Assembly (NCBI GenBank): GCA_964570785.1
Contig: CAZMZG010000009.1
Location: 1 to 45,447, forward strand
Direction of reading: 5' to 3'
Length of the DNA stretch: 45,447 nt
Source: Thermatribacter sp964570785
GTDB taxonomy: Bacteria; Atribacterota; Atribacteria; Atribacterales; Thermatribacteraceae
The notes beneath the pieces are model-generated. The model did no database searches. It was not told where the DNA came from and saw nothing but the letters and a program-made list of their open reading frames with translations. Position numbers and translations under genes: made by a program. Below, in pieces: positions 17,899 to 25,521 of the stretch. The number at the start of each line of letters is the position of its first letter. Positions within the stretch are counted from its first letter, which is position 1.

Positions 17899-18381
17899 GT
17901 GCACAGAATCGATGCCTATCTCCTCAAATTTGAGAAGAATGCTGCCAAAATCCTGGTTTTGGCTATGGTGGTTCTGGTTTTTGCTTCGGGTATTGCCCGT
18001 TTTCTTCACTACCCCATTAACTGGGCGGTAGATATCAGTACTTTCATGTTCGCCTGGGCTTGTTTTTTCGCAGTTGATGTAGCTTGGAGAGAGAACAAAA
18101 TGATGAGAGTAGATCTCTTTGTCAGGAGGTTCCCAGAAAGAACACAGAGAATTTTCAGGCTCATCAACTATTTCATAATAATGGCTTTTTTGGTCTATCT
18201 TGCAGTTTGGGGTTCTTACCTTTCCTATACCACTCGCTTCAGGACCTTCGTAGGCATACCTGGTTTTAGCTACACCTGGGTTACCCTCAGTATACCGGTG
18301 GGGGCAGCGTTAATGTTCAGAACGGGTCTTTTGAAAATCAAAAACGAGTCTTTGAATTTGCGGAAAGCTGCCAGGACCTAA
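17899..18381 (+). CDS. dctQ: TRAP transporter small permease subunit (DctQ family)
   Basis: Small membrane subunit that joins DctM in the TRAP carrier. GTG at 17899 follows AAGGAG by 9 bases; the frame is open further upstream through the dctP stem-loop, but that part is not coding. 160 residues with four hydrophobic helices (about 18-36, 46-64, 88-110, 126-147). The second helix segment NWAVDISTFMFAWACFFAVD and the following WRENKMMRVDLF (usually R-x-x-x-H-I-x-V-D) are the DctQ signature. The stop is 13 bases ahead of dctM, so the two are co-translated. Confidence 0.9.
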   Translation: MHRIDAYLLKFEKNAAKILVLAMVVLVFASGIARFLHYPINWAVDISTFMFAWACFFAVDVAWRENKMMRVDLFVRRFPERTQRIFRLINYFIIMAFLVYLAVWGSYLSYTTRFRTFVGIPGFSYTWVTLSIPVGAALMFRTGLLKIKNESLNLRKAART

Positions 18382-18394
18382 AGGGGGATTGGTA

Positions 18395-19678
18395 ATGCTT
18401 ATAGTTATAATTGCCTTTGTGATTTTTCTTCTTTTGGGGATGCCTGTAGCTTTTGCAATAGGTATATCCGGGTTTTTGTGGTTTTTGCAGCATTTGGACC
18501 TTCCTATTACCATACCTATTCAGGTTTCGCTTTCTCAAACCCAGAGTTTTACGTTGCTGGCTATCCCTATGTTCATTTTGGCAGGGAATGTTATGAACAG
18601 TGCTGGAGTTACCAGAAGGTTAATGGATTTTGCATCAACTCTTACCGGGCACATGCGTGGTGGTTTGGGCCAAACCTCGGCTGTCCTTTCCACTCTCATG
18701 GGTGGTGTTTCTGGATCCAGCATCGCAGATGCCGCTATGGAAACTCGCATGCTTGGTCCGGAAATGATTAAAAGGGGATACCCGAAAGGTTTTGCGGTGG
18801 CGGTGAATGTATGGACTTCTCTGATCACTCCAATCATTCCTCCGGGAATTGCTTTCATCATTTATGGAACCATTGGTCAGGTTTCAATAGGTAGGCTTTT
18901 TGCGGCAGGAATTGTTCCAGGGATTCTTTTGATGACAGCTTATATGTTTGCCATAGGGATTTCTGCAAAGAGGATGAATTTGCAGCCAGAAAGAGAGAAG
19001 CGAATGCCGCTGGGTGTAATAGCTAAAGCTTTTTCGAGAAGTGTTTGGTCAGCGATTTTTCCTGTACTTTTGATTTTAGGCTTGCGAACAGGTATTTTTA
19101 CTCCCTCAGAGGTAGGTTCATTTGCTGTAATTTATGGTTTGGTGGTAGGTATTTTGTTGCATCGGGAGTTGAGCTTAAAGAGAATATTTACTGAAACTCT
19201 CGAGTATTCTATTGGCGATATTGGTAGCGTCATGTATATAATCGTCATGTCGGCGATCTTCAGTTATGGTTTGGTTTGGGAGAGAGTTCCCGAAGTTATG
19301 GCCAATGCTTTACTCGGAATTACCACTAATTCTCATTTATTGCTTTTGACCATTATGGTTTTTCTAGTTTTTGCTGGCCTTTTTATAGATGCTACTGCTT
19401 TGATACTTATGACTACAGCTGTTTTTCTTCCTGTGGCTCGTAAAATCGGTATAGACCCTGTTTATTTTGGATTGATGTTTATTCTATCAGCAGCAATGGG
19501 CAATCAAACTCCTCCGGTAGGTGCATCTATGTATGCCGGTTGTTCTATTCTTGGCGCTTCTGTTGAAGAATATACCAGAGCCTCTCTGCCCTTTTTTGTG
19601 GCAACCGTTGCGGTGCTTGTTTTATTGATATTTTTCCCGCAGTTGGTATTGATCATTCCAAACCTTATATTTGGATAG
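18395..19678 (+). CDS. dctM: TRAP transporter large permease subunit (DctM family)
   Basis: Main transport subunit of the TRAP system, driven by an ion gradient, typically sodium. ATG at 18395 is 7 bases after AAGGGGG; the TTG at 18389 is too close. 427 residues, about 12 hydrophobic segments. Recognisable DctM blocks are LLLGMPVAFAIGISG at the N-terminus, AIPMFILAGNVMNSAGVTRRLMDF, GGLGQTSAVLSTLMGGVSGSS (the conserved G-G-x-S-G-S-S hairpin), and NQTPPVGASMY near the C-terminus (usually TPPVG). The next gene starts 11 bases after the stop with a ribosome site overlapping the stop codon. Confidence 0.94.
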   Translation: MLIVIIAFVIFLLLGMPVAFAIGISGFLWFLQHLDLPITIPIQVSLSQTQSFTLLAIPMFILAGNVMNSAGVTRRLMDFASTLTGHMRGGLGQTSAVLSTLMGGVSGSSIADAAMETRMLGPEMIKRGYPKGFAVAVNVWTSLITPIIPPGIAFIIYGTIGQVSIGRLFAAGIVPGILLMTAYMFAIGISAKRMNLQPEREKRMPLGVIAKAFSRSVWSAIFPVLLILGLRTGIFTPSEVGSFAVIYGLVVGILLHRELSLKRIFTETLEYSIGDIGSVMYIIVMSAIFSYGLVWERVPEVMANALLGITTNSHLLLLTIMVFLVFAGLFIDATALILMTTAVFLPVARKIGIDPVYFGLMFILSAAMGNQTPPVGASMYAGCSILGASVEEYTRASLPFFVATVAVLVLLIFFPQLVLIIPNLIFG

Positions 19679-19689
19679 GAGGTTGAGAT

Positions 19690-20445
19690 ATGAATTTTCA
19701 GGGGAAAATTGTTTTGGTTACCGGAGCGGGTTCTGGAATAGGTCGCAGGACAGCGATAATGTTTGCGGAAAGAGGAGCGAAGGTAGCAGTAAATGATGTT
19801 TCCCTGGAGAGGGGAAAAGAGACTGTGGAGGTGATTCAGAAAAAAGGGGACGAGGCCGTTTTTGTTGCTGGTGATGTTTCTGGGGAAGCTCAAAGGATAG
19901 TTGAGGAAACGGTGCGTGTTTTTGGGGGCCTGGATATTCTGGTTAACAATGCGGGGATAGTGCCTTATGGGAATGTAGAAGAAACCTCTGAGGAAGATTT
20001 TGAAAGAACGATGGCGGTAAATGTGAAGGGACCGCTTTTACTTTCTAAATACGCGGTTCAAGAGATGAAAAGGCGTGGAGGAGGAGTAATAGTTAACGTT
20101 TCTTCTGAAGCTGGCTTAATAGGTATTCCCCGCAGATGTGTTTATAGTGTTTCTAAGGCCGCCTTGCTGGGCTTAACCAGATCTTTAGCGGTTGACTATG
20201 TCAATTATGGTATAAGGGTAAATGCAGTTTGTCCGGGTACGACTCATTCTCAAGGGCTTTCTGAACGCATTAAGACATCTCCGAACCCTGACGAGATGAT
20301 GCAGAGGATGATAGCGAGGATTCCCATGAAAAGGTTGGGTAAAGAAGAAGAGATAGCCTTTGCGATTTTGTTTGCGGCCTGTGATGAGGCTTCCTTTATG
20401 ACTGGAGGTTTGATAAGCATTGACGGTGGGTCAACGATGGTTTAA
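19690..20445 (+). CDS. Short-chain dehydrogenase/reductase, last gene of the TRAP operon
   Basis: Classical SDR of 251 residues. Cofactor motif is T-G-A-G-S-G-I-G (near 12-19), the structural NNAG lies near residue 90, the catalytic Ser is in VNVSSEAG, and the catalytic Tyr and Lys are in YSVSKAA. The C-terminus TGGLISIDGGSTMV is typical of FabG-like enzymes. Val-Asn-Asp after the second strand (AVNDVS) favours NAD(H). It probably oxidises or reduces a hydroxyl on the compound imported by DctPQM. The ribosome site AGGAGGTTGAG overlaps the dctM stop, so it belongs to the same transcript. Sequence alone does not reveal the substrate. Confidence 0.92.
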   Translation: MNFQGKIVLVTGAGSGIGRRTAIMFAERGAKVAVNDVSLERGKETVEVIQKKGDEAVFVAGDVSGEAQRIVEETVRVFGGLDILVNNAGIVPYGNVEETSEEDFERTMAVNVKGPLLLSKYAVQEMKRRGGGVIVNVSSEAGLIGIPRRCVYSVSKAALLGLTRSLAVDYVNYGIRVNAVCPGTTHSQGLSERIKTSPNPDEMMQRMIARIPMKRLGKEEEIAFAILFAACDEASFMTGGLISIDGGSTMV

Positions 20446-20547
20446 AGATTGAGTTGCTTTCTTTGTAATTGGAATTTGTGAGAACGACTTTTGTTATGGA
20501 AGGCTAAAGCAGGGTTTTTGTTGACGGTTTGGATTGTATCATTAAAC

Positions 20548-20560
20548 TAATATATCAGAT
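20548..20560 (+). promoter_or_regulatory. TGATATATCA-like operator upstream of the GntR gene (site 2)
   Basis: TAATATATCA at 20548-20557 followed by GAT differs from the palindrome seen at the other sites by one base. It lies 46 bases before the GntR start, in an AT-rich region with TTGACG (20521) upstream but no clean -10. A site here is expected if the regulator controls its own gene. The region 20446-20603 holds nothing else of note. Confidence 0.55.
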
Positions 20561-20603
20561 GTAAATTTTTATTAAATAATAAGTAGGGGATGTTGACCAG
20601 AAA

Positions 20604-21233
20604 ATGAGTCCTCAAAAGCTGGTTCGAGAAAGCATTGCAGAACAGATTTATGCTATTATCAAAGAGGAAATTCTCCTTGCCAAGCGTAAGCCCGGAGAAC
20701 AGCTGAACCCTCGCAAGCTTGCTGAAGAGTTTGAGTCAAGCGTTATGCCAGTTCGGGATGCGCTTAAGCAGCTGGTTGATGAAGGGTTAGTTGTACGAAA
20801 GCCTCGGGTAGGTTTTTTTGTGCGCTCTTTTAGTCGTCAAGAAATAAAAGAAATTATGGAAGTGCGTAAGCTTTACGAACTTTATTGTCTGGAGTCTTAT
20901 TTTGAACGCATAGATCGAGAGAAGTTGATTTTTCTGCTGGAGCGTTGTATGTCGCGGGATTGGCCTGCAATTAAGGATCCCGAATTTGATCGTCTGGATG
21001 ATGATATTCACGATTTGATTGTTAGTGCTTCTGAGAATGTTTTTTTGATAGAGAGCTACAATAACATAAAAGATAGAATATTTTTGATTCGCCATCTGGG
21101 AGGAAGTAAGGCTCGACAAGCAAACGAGGAGCATATTCTTTTGATTCAGGCTATTTTGAATAATGATAAGGGGAAAGCTAAGGAGATTTTGCAGGCTCAT
21201 ATAGACAGGGTTACCTGTGAAGTTTTACCATAA
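20604..21233 (+). CDS. GntR-family transcriptional regulator (FadR subfamily, FCD domain)
   Basis: DNA-binding regulator, 209 residues. The N-terminal winged helix (about 1-75) has the GntR signature: IAEQIYAIIKEEILLAKRKP, then GEQLNPRKLAEEF, PVRDALKQLVDEGLV and the wing RVGFFVRSF. The rest is an all-helical FCD ligand domain; D and H residues in RLDDDIHDLIV fit the metal or carboxylate-binding positions (D-x-x-x-H), while the later His ligands are less clear. It lies between the TRAP and tripartite tricarboxylate operons, both preceded by the same palindrome as its own promoter region. It is therefore the obvious candidate for the local repressor, with the imported acid or a metabolite as inducer. 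The ATG at 20604 has only a distant GGGG (14 bases upstream), hinting at weak translation. Confidence 0.9.
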   Translation: MSPQKLVRESIAEQIYAIIKEEILLAKRKPGEQLNPRKLAEEFESSVMPVRDALKQLVDEGLVVRKPRVGFFVRSFSRQEIKEIMEVRKLYELYCLESYFERIDREKLIFLLERCMSRDWPAIKDPEFDRLDDDIHDLIVSASENVFLIESYNNIKDRIFLIRHLGGSKARQANEEHILLIQAILNNDKGKAKEILQAHIDRVTCEVLP

Positions 21234-21254
21234 AGAAGTTTTTTATTTCTTTGC

Positions 21255-21270
21255 TGATATATCAGATATC
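21255..21270 (+). promoter_or_regulatory. TGATATATCA operator upstream of tctC (site 3)
   Basis: TGATATATCA at 21255-21264 followed by GATATC repeats the motif of site 1 exactly for 15 bases (TGATATATCAGATAT). It lies 102 bases before the tctC start, just after the GntR gene, so it probably marks a separate promoter for the tctCBA operon. No clear -35/-10 pair could be assigned. Confidence 0.6.
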
Positions 21271-21366
21271 AACATTTAGGGAGGTGGATTGGGGGTGATA
21301 TTTGATAGTTATCGATAATTAACAGTTTTAACCTTTTTTGAAAATTTTGGGAAAGGAGTGAGCAAG

Positions 21367-22341
21367 TTGAAGAAATTCTTAATTATTATGTTGGCTTGTC
21401 TTATGTGTTTGAGCCTGCCAGCAATCGCAGGAGCCCAGACGTGGCCCGAGAAGGAAGTAGAAATAATTATTCCCTGGTCAGCGGGGGGAGCTACTGATGT
21501 TTTGTTCAGAACGGTGGCTAAGTATTTCCCCAAGTATGCTAATGGTAAGCAGTTAATTATTAAAAATGTACCAGGCGGTGGTTCAGCTATAGGATATGGA
21601 GAAGGCGCTAAGGCTAAACCAGATGGTTATACTCTGGTTGCTGCTGTAAATCCCATCGTTACCAGGGCATTGATGGGTCCTGCTCCTTACCATCCTGTAG
21701 AGAGCTTTGACACAGTGTGTCTTTTGGTAAAGAATCCCTGCTATATGCTGGTGAATAGCAAGTTAAAAAAATGGAATAATCTTTCTGAATTAGTTGAATA
21801 TGTTAAAGAAAACCCGGGACTGGTTACGGTAGGTAATGGCGGTGCTGGAGGTGGCAACCATCTGGTGGCATTGCGCTTTGAAAACGCCTTTGGTCTCAAA
21901 TTCATTCATGTTCCATTCGCTGGTGGCGCTCCTTCTATTAATGCTTTGCTTGGAGGTCATGTCGATGCAGTAGTGGCTTCTTCTCCTGAGGGATTTCCCA
22001 ACGTGGAAGCTGGAGAACTCGAAATGCTTGCGGTTTTTGCTGAGGAGCGATTGAAGAAATTTCCCCAATTTCCTACAGCCCGAGAACAAGGTTATGACTT
22101 TACTGCATTTATGTGGAGGGGGGTAGTAGTACCCAAGGGAGTTAAGCCTGAGCTTATAGAGCAAATTGCCGGGGTTTTCAAAACGATTTTGGAGGACCCA
22201 GATTTCCGGAAAGATGCTGAAAATCTGGGACAAAATTTGGTTTATCTCGGCCCAGATGCTTTTAAAGAGCACATAGCCTCAGAGCTCGAACGCTATCAGG
22301 AAATTATTGCCAAATATGGACTTGGAGAATTTTATAAGTAG
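21367..22341 (+). CDS. tctC: Tripartite tricarboxylate transporter binding protein (TctC/Bug family)
   Basis: Periplasmic binding protein for citrate or other carboxylates. TTG at 21367 is 8 bases after AAAGGAG; the GTG at 21358 overlaps that site and is rejected. Signal peptide residues 1-23 (cut after AGA). The mature part starts with the Bug-family hallmark WPEKEVEIIIPWSAGGATD, followed by KNVPGGGSAIGYGEGAKAKP, PDGYTLV and HVPFAGGAPSINALLGGHVD, all standard positions for the ligand-binding loops. 324 residues. First gene of tctCBA, divided from tctB by a long hairpin. The ligand is not predictable from sequence in this family. Confidence 0.94.
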   Translation: MKKFLIIMLACLMCLSLPAIAGAQTWPEKEVEIIIPWSAGGATDVLFRTVAKYFPKYANGKQLIIKNVPGGGSAIGYGEGAKAKPDGYTLVAAVNPIVTRALMGPAPYHPVESFDTVCLLVKNPCYMLVNSKLKKWNNLSELVEYVKENPGLVTVGNGGAGGGNHLVALRFENAFGLKFIHVPFAGGAPSINALLGGHVDAVVASSPEGFPNVEAGELEMLAVFAEERLKKFPQFPTAREQGYDFTAFMWRGVVVPKGVKPELIEQIAGVFKTILEDPDFRKDAENLGQNLVYLGPDAFKEHIASELERYQEIIAKYGLGEFYK

Positions 22342-22350
22342 TTGTTAACA

Positions 22351-22378
22351 AACACCCCCTCTTGTAAGAGGGGGTGTT
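22351..22378 (+). terminator. Perfect 12-13 bp hairpin between tctC and tctB
   Basis: AACACCCCCTCTT (22351-22363) and AAGAGGGGGTGTT (22366-22378) are exact reverse complements with two bases between them. It begins 9 bases after the tctC stop, and the ribosome site GGAGG of tctB starts immediately after it. There is no T-run. It probably acts as a processing or partial termination point that raises TctC over TctAB. Confidence 0.8.
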
Positions 22379-22390
22379 GGAGGTATTGCA

Positions 22391-22870
22391 ATGTGGAAAG
22401 CTGATCTGGTGATAGGTTTTTCGCTGTTCTGCGTTTCGCTGTTTCTTTTGATACAGGCAATGGGATTGCCCAGAAGCCATGTGGGTATAAGTCCTGGTTT
22501 GTTCCCCAGCATTGCTTTTTTAGGTTTGATCATTTTGAGTTTGGCTCTGATTCTGAGAAGTATTAAAAAAAGAAGAGAAGCTAAGGAAGAGACAGTTTCT
22601 GTTCCTTGGAGTTTAAACATTGGGAGTTTGAGCAAAATAGCTTTATTTGTAGTTTTTGCCTGGTTGTATATTGTGCTTTTACGCCCTTTGGGATTTGTAT
22701 ATGCATCCGGGATCTTCTTCTGGATAATTTTCATTCTCGCTGGAGTGCGAAATTGGGGCAAGGCTCTTCTTTTTTCTTTTGGGTCAAGCATACTTGCATA
22801 TTTAATTTTTTACCGGGTTTTTATGGTGGTCTTACCTCGGCCTACTTGGCCTATTCCCCATCCTTTTTGA
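22391..22870 (+). CDS. tctB: Tripartite tricarboxylate transporter small membrane subunit (TctB family)
   Basis: Small, poorly conserved membrane subunit of the TctCBA carrier. ATG at 22391 is 7 bases after GGAGG. 159 residues with four hydrophobic helices: about 5-24, 35-55, 77-97 and 100-150 (the last containing two). The N-terminal D-L-V-I-G-F-S-L-F segment and the P-R-x-x-x-G-I-S-P-G-L-F-P motif are typical of TctB proteins. It lies between tctC and tctA in the standard order, 23 bases from tctA. Confidence 0.88.
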   Translation: MWKADLVIGFSLFCVSLFLLIQAMGLPRSHVGISPGLFPSIAFLGLIILSLALILRSIKKRREAKEETVSVPWSLNIGSLSKIALFVVFAWLYIVLLRPLGFVYASGIFFWIIFILAGVRNWGKALLFSFGSSILAYLIFYRVFMVVLPRPTWPIPHPF

Positions 22871-22893
22871 AGTAGCTGTTCTGGAGGTAAAAA

Positions 22894-24366
22894 ATGGATA
22901 TTATTCAGGTAAGTCTTTGGCAGGGATTGAAGGAAATTCTTAATCCTCAAATTCTTTTGTACATTTTTGGGGGAGTGGTTTTTGGTTTTGTAGTTGGGGC
23001 TTTGCCTGGACTTTCTGCCTCAACTGGCATAATTCTTTTTTTGCCGCTTGCTTATCAAATTCCAGCTTCAGAGGCGGTTATGGTCATGCTTGGCATATAT
23101 GGAGGTACCATGTTCGCTGGCTCCATACCAGCGATCTTGATTCGTACACCTGGTACTCCCTCTGCTGCTGTTACCGCACTTGATGGTTTCCCTATGGCTC
23201 AGAAGGGGGAAGCCGGTATTGCTCTTTCGGCTTCTGCTATTGCCTCTTTTGTGGGAAGCTTGCTCAGTGCAATAGCTCTTTTCTTGATAGCTCCACAGCT
23301 TGCACGTGTAGCACTTAAGTTTGGCCCACCAGAATTTTTTTCCCTGGTCATTTTTGGTCTTACTGTAATTGCTGGAGTAACTGGAAAAGACGCTTTGAAA
23401 GGTTTAATAGCCGCTCTTTTGGGTCTTTTTTTGGGCACGGTTGGCATGGACCCCATGATGGGTTATTCCCGTTTTACTTTTGGTTCCTATGCTCTGCAGG
23501 GAGGGTTACCTCTTTTGCCAGTGATGATTGGTCTTTTTGCAGTATCTCAGGTGCTCAGGGATGTAGAAAGGACAGGGGAGAGGTATCAGGTAACCGACGT
23601 GGTAAATCGTATCTGGTTGCTTCCAGAGCAATTGAAAAGGGTTCTCAAGGCTTCTTTATTTGGCTCGGCTCTGGGAGTAGGGATTGGTGCAATTCCAGGT
23701 ATTGGGGGCTCTATAGCTACTTTTGTAGCTTATGGTCAGTACCGCAAACTATCTAAGCATGGAGAAGAGTTTGGGAGTGGAACTATTGAGGGAGTAGCTG
23801 TTCCGGAAGCGACTAATAACGCCACGACTGGCGGGGCTCTTATTCCTCTTTTGACGCTGGGCATACCCGGGGATATTGTGACTGCGGTGATGTTAGGAAT
23901 TTTAATTCTTTTCGGAGTTCGCCCTGGACCAATGTTGTTTAGAGAACAACCAGATTTGGTAGGTAAGCTTTTTGCCTCGATGTTTGTAATCGCTTTTTCT
24001 ATCTTAGGATTGGGTTTGCTTGGTGCACGTTTTTCACCAATGATACTTCGTGTTCCTAAGAAGATTCTTTCTCCCTTGGTGCTTCTTTTATGTGTAGTTG
24101 GAGCTTATGCAGTTAGTTCCAGTGCTTTTGGGATTGCGGTAGCTTTAGTTTTTGGGGTAATAGGTTACTTCATGGAAAAATTTGGTTTTCCGGTAGCACC
24201 CTTGCTTATCAGCATGATTCTTGGTCCCATTGCTGAAGGAGAACTTGGTAGAAGTCTTTTGATTTCGAGAGGAGATTGGTCAGTGCTTTTTGTGCGTCCT
24301 ATTTCTCTTGCCTTTTTAATCCTGGCAGGCTTGTCACTTTTCTTTGCTTTTCGCAAAAAGACCTAA
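22894..24366 (+). CDS. tctA: Tripartite tricarboxylate transporter large membrane subunit (TctA family)
   Basis: Main carrier of the TctCBA system, powered by an ion gradient. 490 residues with about 11-12 membrane helices. Both halves contain the duplicated TctA motif: in the first half GALPGLSASTGIILFLPLAY and GGTMFAGSIPAILIRTPGTP, and in the second half GAIPGIGGSIATFVAYGQYR followed by EATNNATTGGALIPLLTLGI. GGAGGTAAAAA precedes the ATG at 22894. The family is common in proteobacteria and present in other anaerobes. Here it shares a probable operator with the TRAP operon, so two different uptake systems may serve the same pathway. Confidence 0.95.
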   Translation: MDIIQVSLWQGLKEILNPQILLYIFGGVVFGFVVGALPGLSASTGIILFLPLAYQIPASEAVMVMLGIYGGTMFAGSIPAILIRTPGTPSAAVTALDGFPMAQKGEAGIALSASAIASFVGSLLSAIALFLIAPQLARVALKFGPPEFFSLVIFGLTVIAGVTGKDALKGLIAALLGLFLGTVGMDPMMGYSRFTFGSYALQGGLPLLPVMIGLFAVSQVLRDVERTGERYQVTDVVNRIWLLPEQLKRVLKASLFGSALGVGIGAIPGIGGSIATFVAYGQYRKLSKHGEEFGSGTIEGVAVPEATNNATTGGALIPLLTLGIPGDIVTAVMLGILILFGVRPGPMLFREQPDLVGKLFASMFVIAFSILGLGLLGARFSPMILRVPKKILSPLVLLLCVVGAYAVSSSAFGIAVALVFGVIGYFMEKFGFPVAPLLISMILGPIAEGELGRSLLISRGDWSVLFVRPISLAFLILAGLSLFFAFRKKT

Positions 24367-24386
24367 GAAAAGGGGTGAGAAGTTTG

Positions 24387-25508
24387 ATGGTGCAGAACGA
24401 AATTTCTTCTGTAAAAAGTGAAATTCAGGAAAAATTGATGCGCTTACGCGAGGTTATAAAAAACAGAAACTTGTCGGCATTGCTTTTAAAAAGGCATGTT
24501 AACTTCAGCTGGCTTACTGCCGGCGGCACCAATGTGCTGTGTATAGCCCAAAATATCGGCATAAGTAGTGTTTTGGTTACTCGTGATGGAAGTTATGTTA
24601 TAGCCAGCAACATCGAAGCACCCAGGATGAAACAAGAAGAAAAGGTTTGCGAAAAAGGTTTTGAAATAATTGAATATCCCTGGTATGAAGGTAATGAGAT
24701 GAAAGTGGTAAGAGAGATTTGTGAGGGAGGTCCTATTGGGTGTGACATATCTCTTGAAGAAACTCAAAATGTTTCCTCAGAAGTCAACCGCTGTCGTTAC
24801 CAACTTTTGGAAGCCGAAAAAGAACGTTATTTATGGTTGGGTAGAGAAGTTTCTTTTGTACTTGAAGAAGTGCTTTGTGGTGCGTATCCCGGTCTTTTTG
24901 AGTCCGAAATAGCGGCCGAAATTGCTTTTAAACTTTGGGAAAAGAGGATTGAACCCATTGGGTTTCAGGTAGCTGCGGATGAACGTGCCTACCAGTTTCG
25001 CCATCCAGTTGCTTTTCAAAATCCGGTTAGAAAGCTCTTGCTGGTGAGTGTAATGGCAAGGTACGCTGGTTTAGTTACTACGGTGACCCGTATGGTGCAT
25101 TTTGGAATACCTTCTCAGGAGTTCTTGAAGCAATACCGTGATAATGTACGCATTGAGTGCGAGATGATTGCTCTTTCACAACCTGGTAATCAGGCTTTGC
25201 TACCTCTCAAAAGAGCGGTTGAACTTTATGAGGAGTTGGGTTATCACGAAGAATGGAAACACCACCACCAGGGTGGAGCGATGGGTTATTTACCCCGGGA
25301 TTATCGGGTTGACTTTAATTGCGAGGAGATTATCCTTGAAAATCAAGCTTTTTGCTGGAATCCATCCATAGCCGGTACCAAGTCGGAGGATGGTTTTATT
25401 GCTACTTCTTCTGGGCCTTTATTTATAACCCACCCTGTGCGCTTTCCTATTCTGGATTTTGAAGTAAAAGGATTTCACTTTAGACGCCCGGATTTGCTGG
25501 TGCTTTGA
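24387..25508 (+). CDS. M24-fold (creatinase/aminopeptidase P-like) protein lacking metal ligands
   Basis: 373 residues from ATG 24387, 10 bases after AAAGGGGTGAG; the open frame reaching back into tctA is not coding. An N-terminal creatinase-type domain (residues 1-130: SALLLKRHVNFSWLTAGGTN, GCDISLEETQNVSSEV) precedes a pita-bread domain. Active M24 peptidases use D, D, H, E, E to bind two metals. Here the D-x10-D strand reads LLVSVMARYAGLVTTVTR with Ser and Thr at the Asp positions, the His strand is HHHQGGAMGYLPRDY (His present), the first Glu strand is CWNPSIAG (Asn for Glu), and the last Glu is kept in KSEDGFIATSSG. Three of five ligands are gone, so a metal-dependent aminopeptidase is unlikely. 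Creatinase, in the same fold, works without metal. A metal-free amidase-type hydrolase is my best guess. It follows tctA by 20 bases, in the same operon. Confidence 0.8.
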   Translation: MVQNEISSVKSEIQEKLMRLREVIKNRNLSALLLKRHVNFSWLTAGGTNVLCIAQNIGISSVLVTRDGSYVIASNIEAPRMKQEEKVCEKGFEIIEYPWYEGNEMKVVREICEGGPIGCDISLEETQNVSSEVNRCRYQLLEAEKERYLWLGREVSFVLEEVLCGAYPGLFESEIAAEIAFKLWEKRIEPIGFQVAADERAYQFRHPVAFQNPVRKLLLVSVMARYAGLVTTVTRMVHFGIPSQEFLKQYRDNVRIECEMIALSQPGNQALLPLKRAVELYEELGYHEEWKHHHQGGAMGYLPRDYRVDFNCEEIILENQAFCWNPSIAGTKSEDGFIATSSGPLFITHPVRFPILDFEVKGFHFRRPDLLVL

Positions 25509-25521
25509 GGAGGTTATGCAC

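Noticed and set aside
24276..24386. Upstream extension of the M24-like gene into tctA
   Set aside because: The added residues overlap tctA in another frame and lack a ribosome site; ATG 24387 has one.
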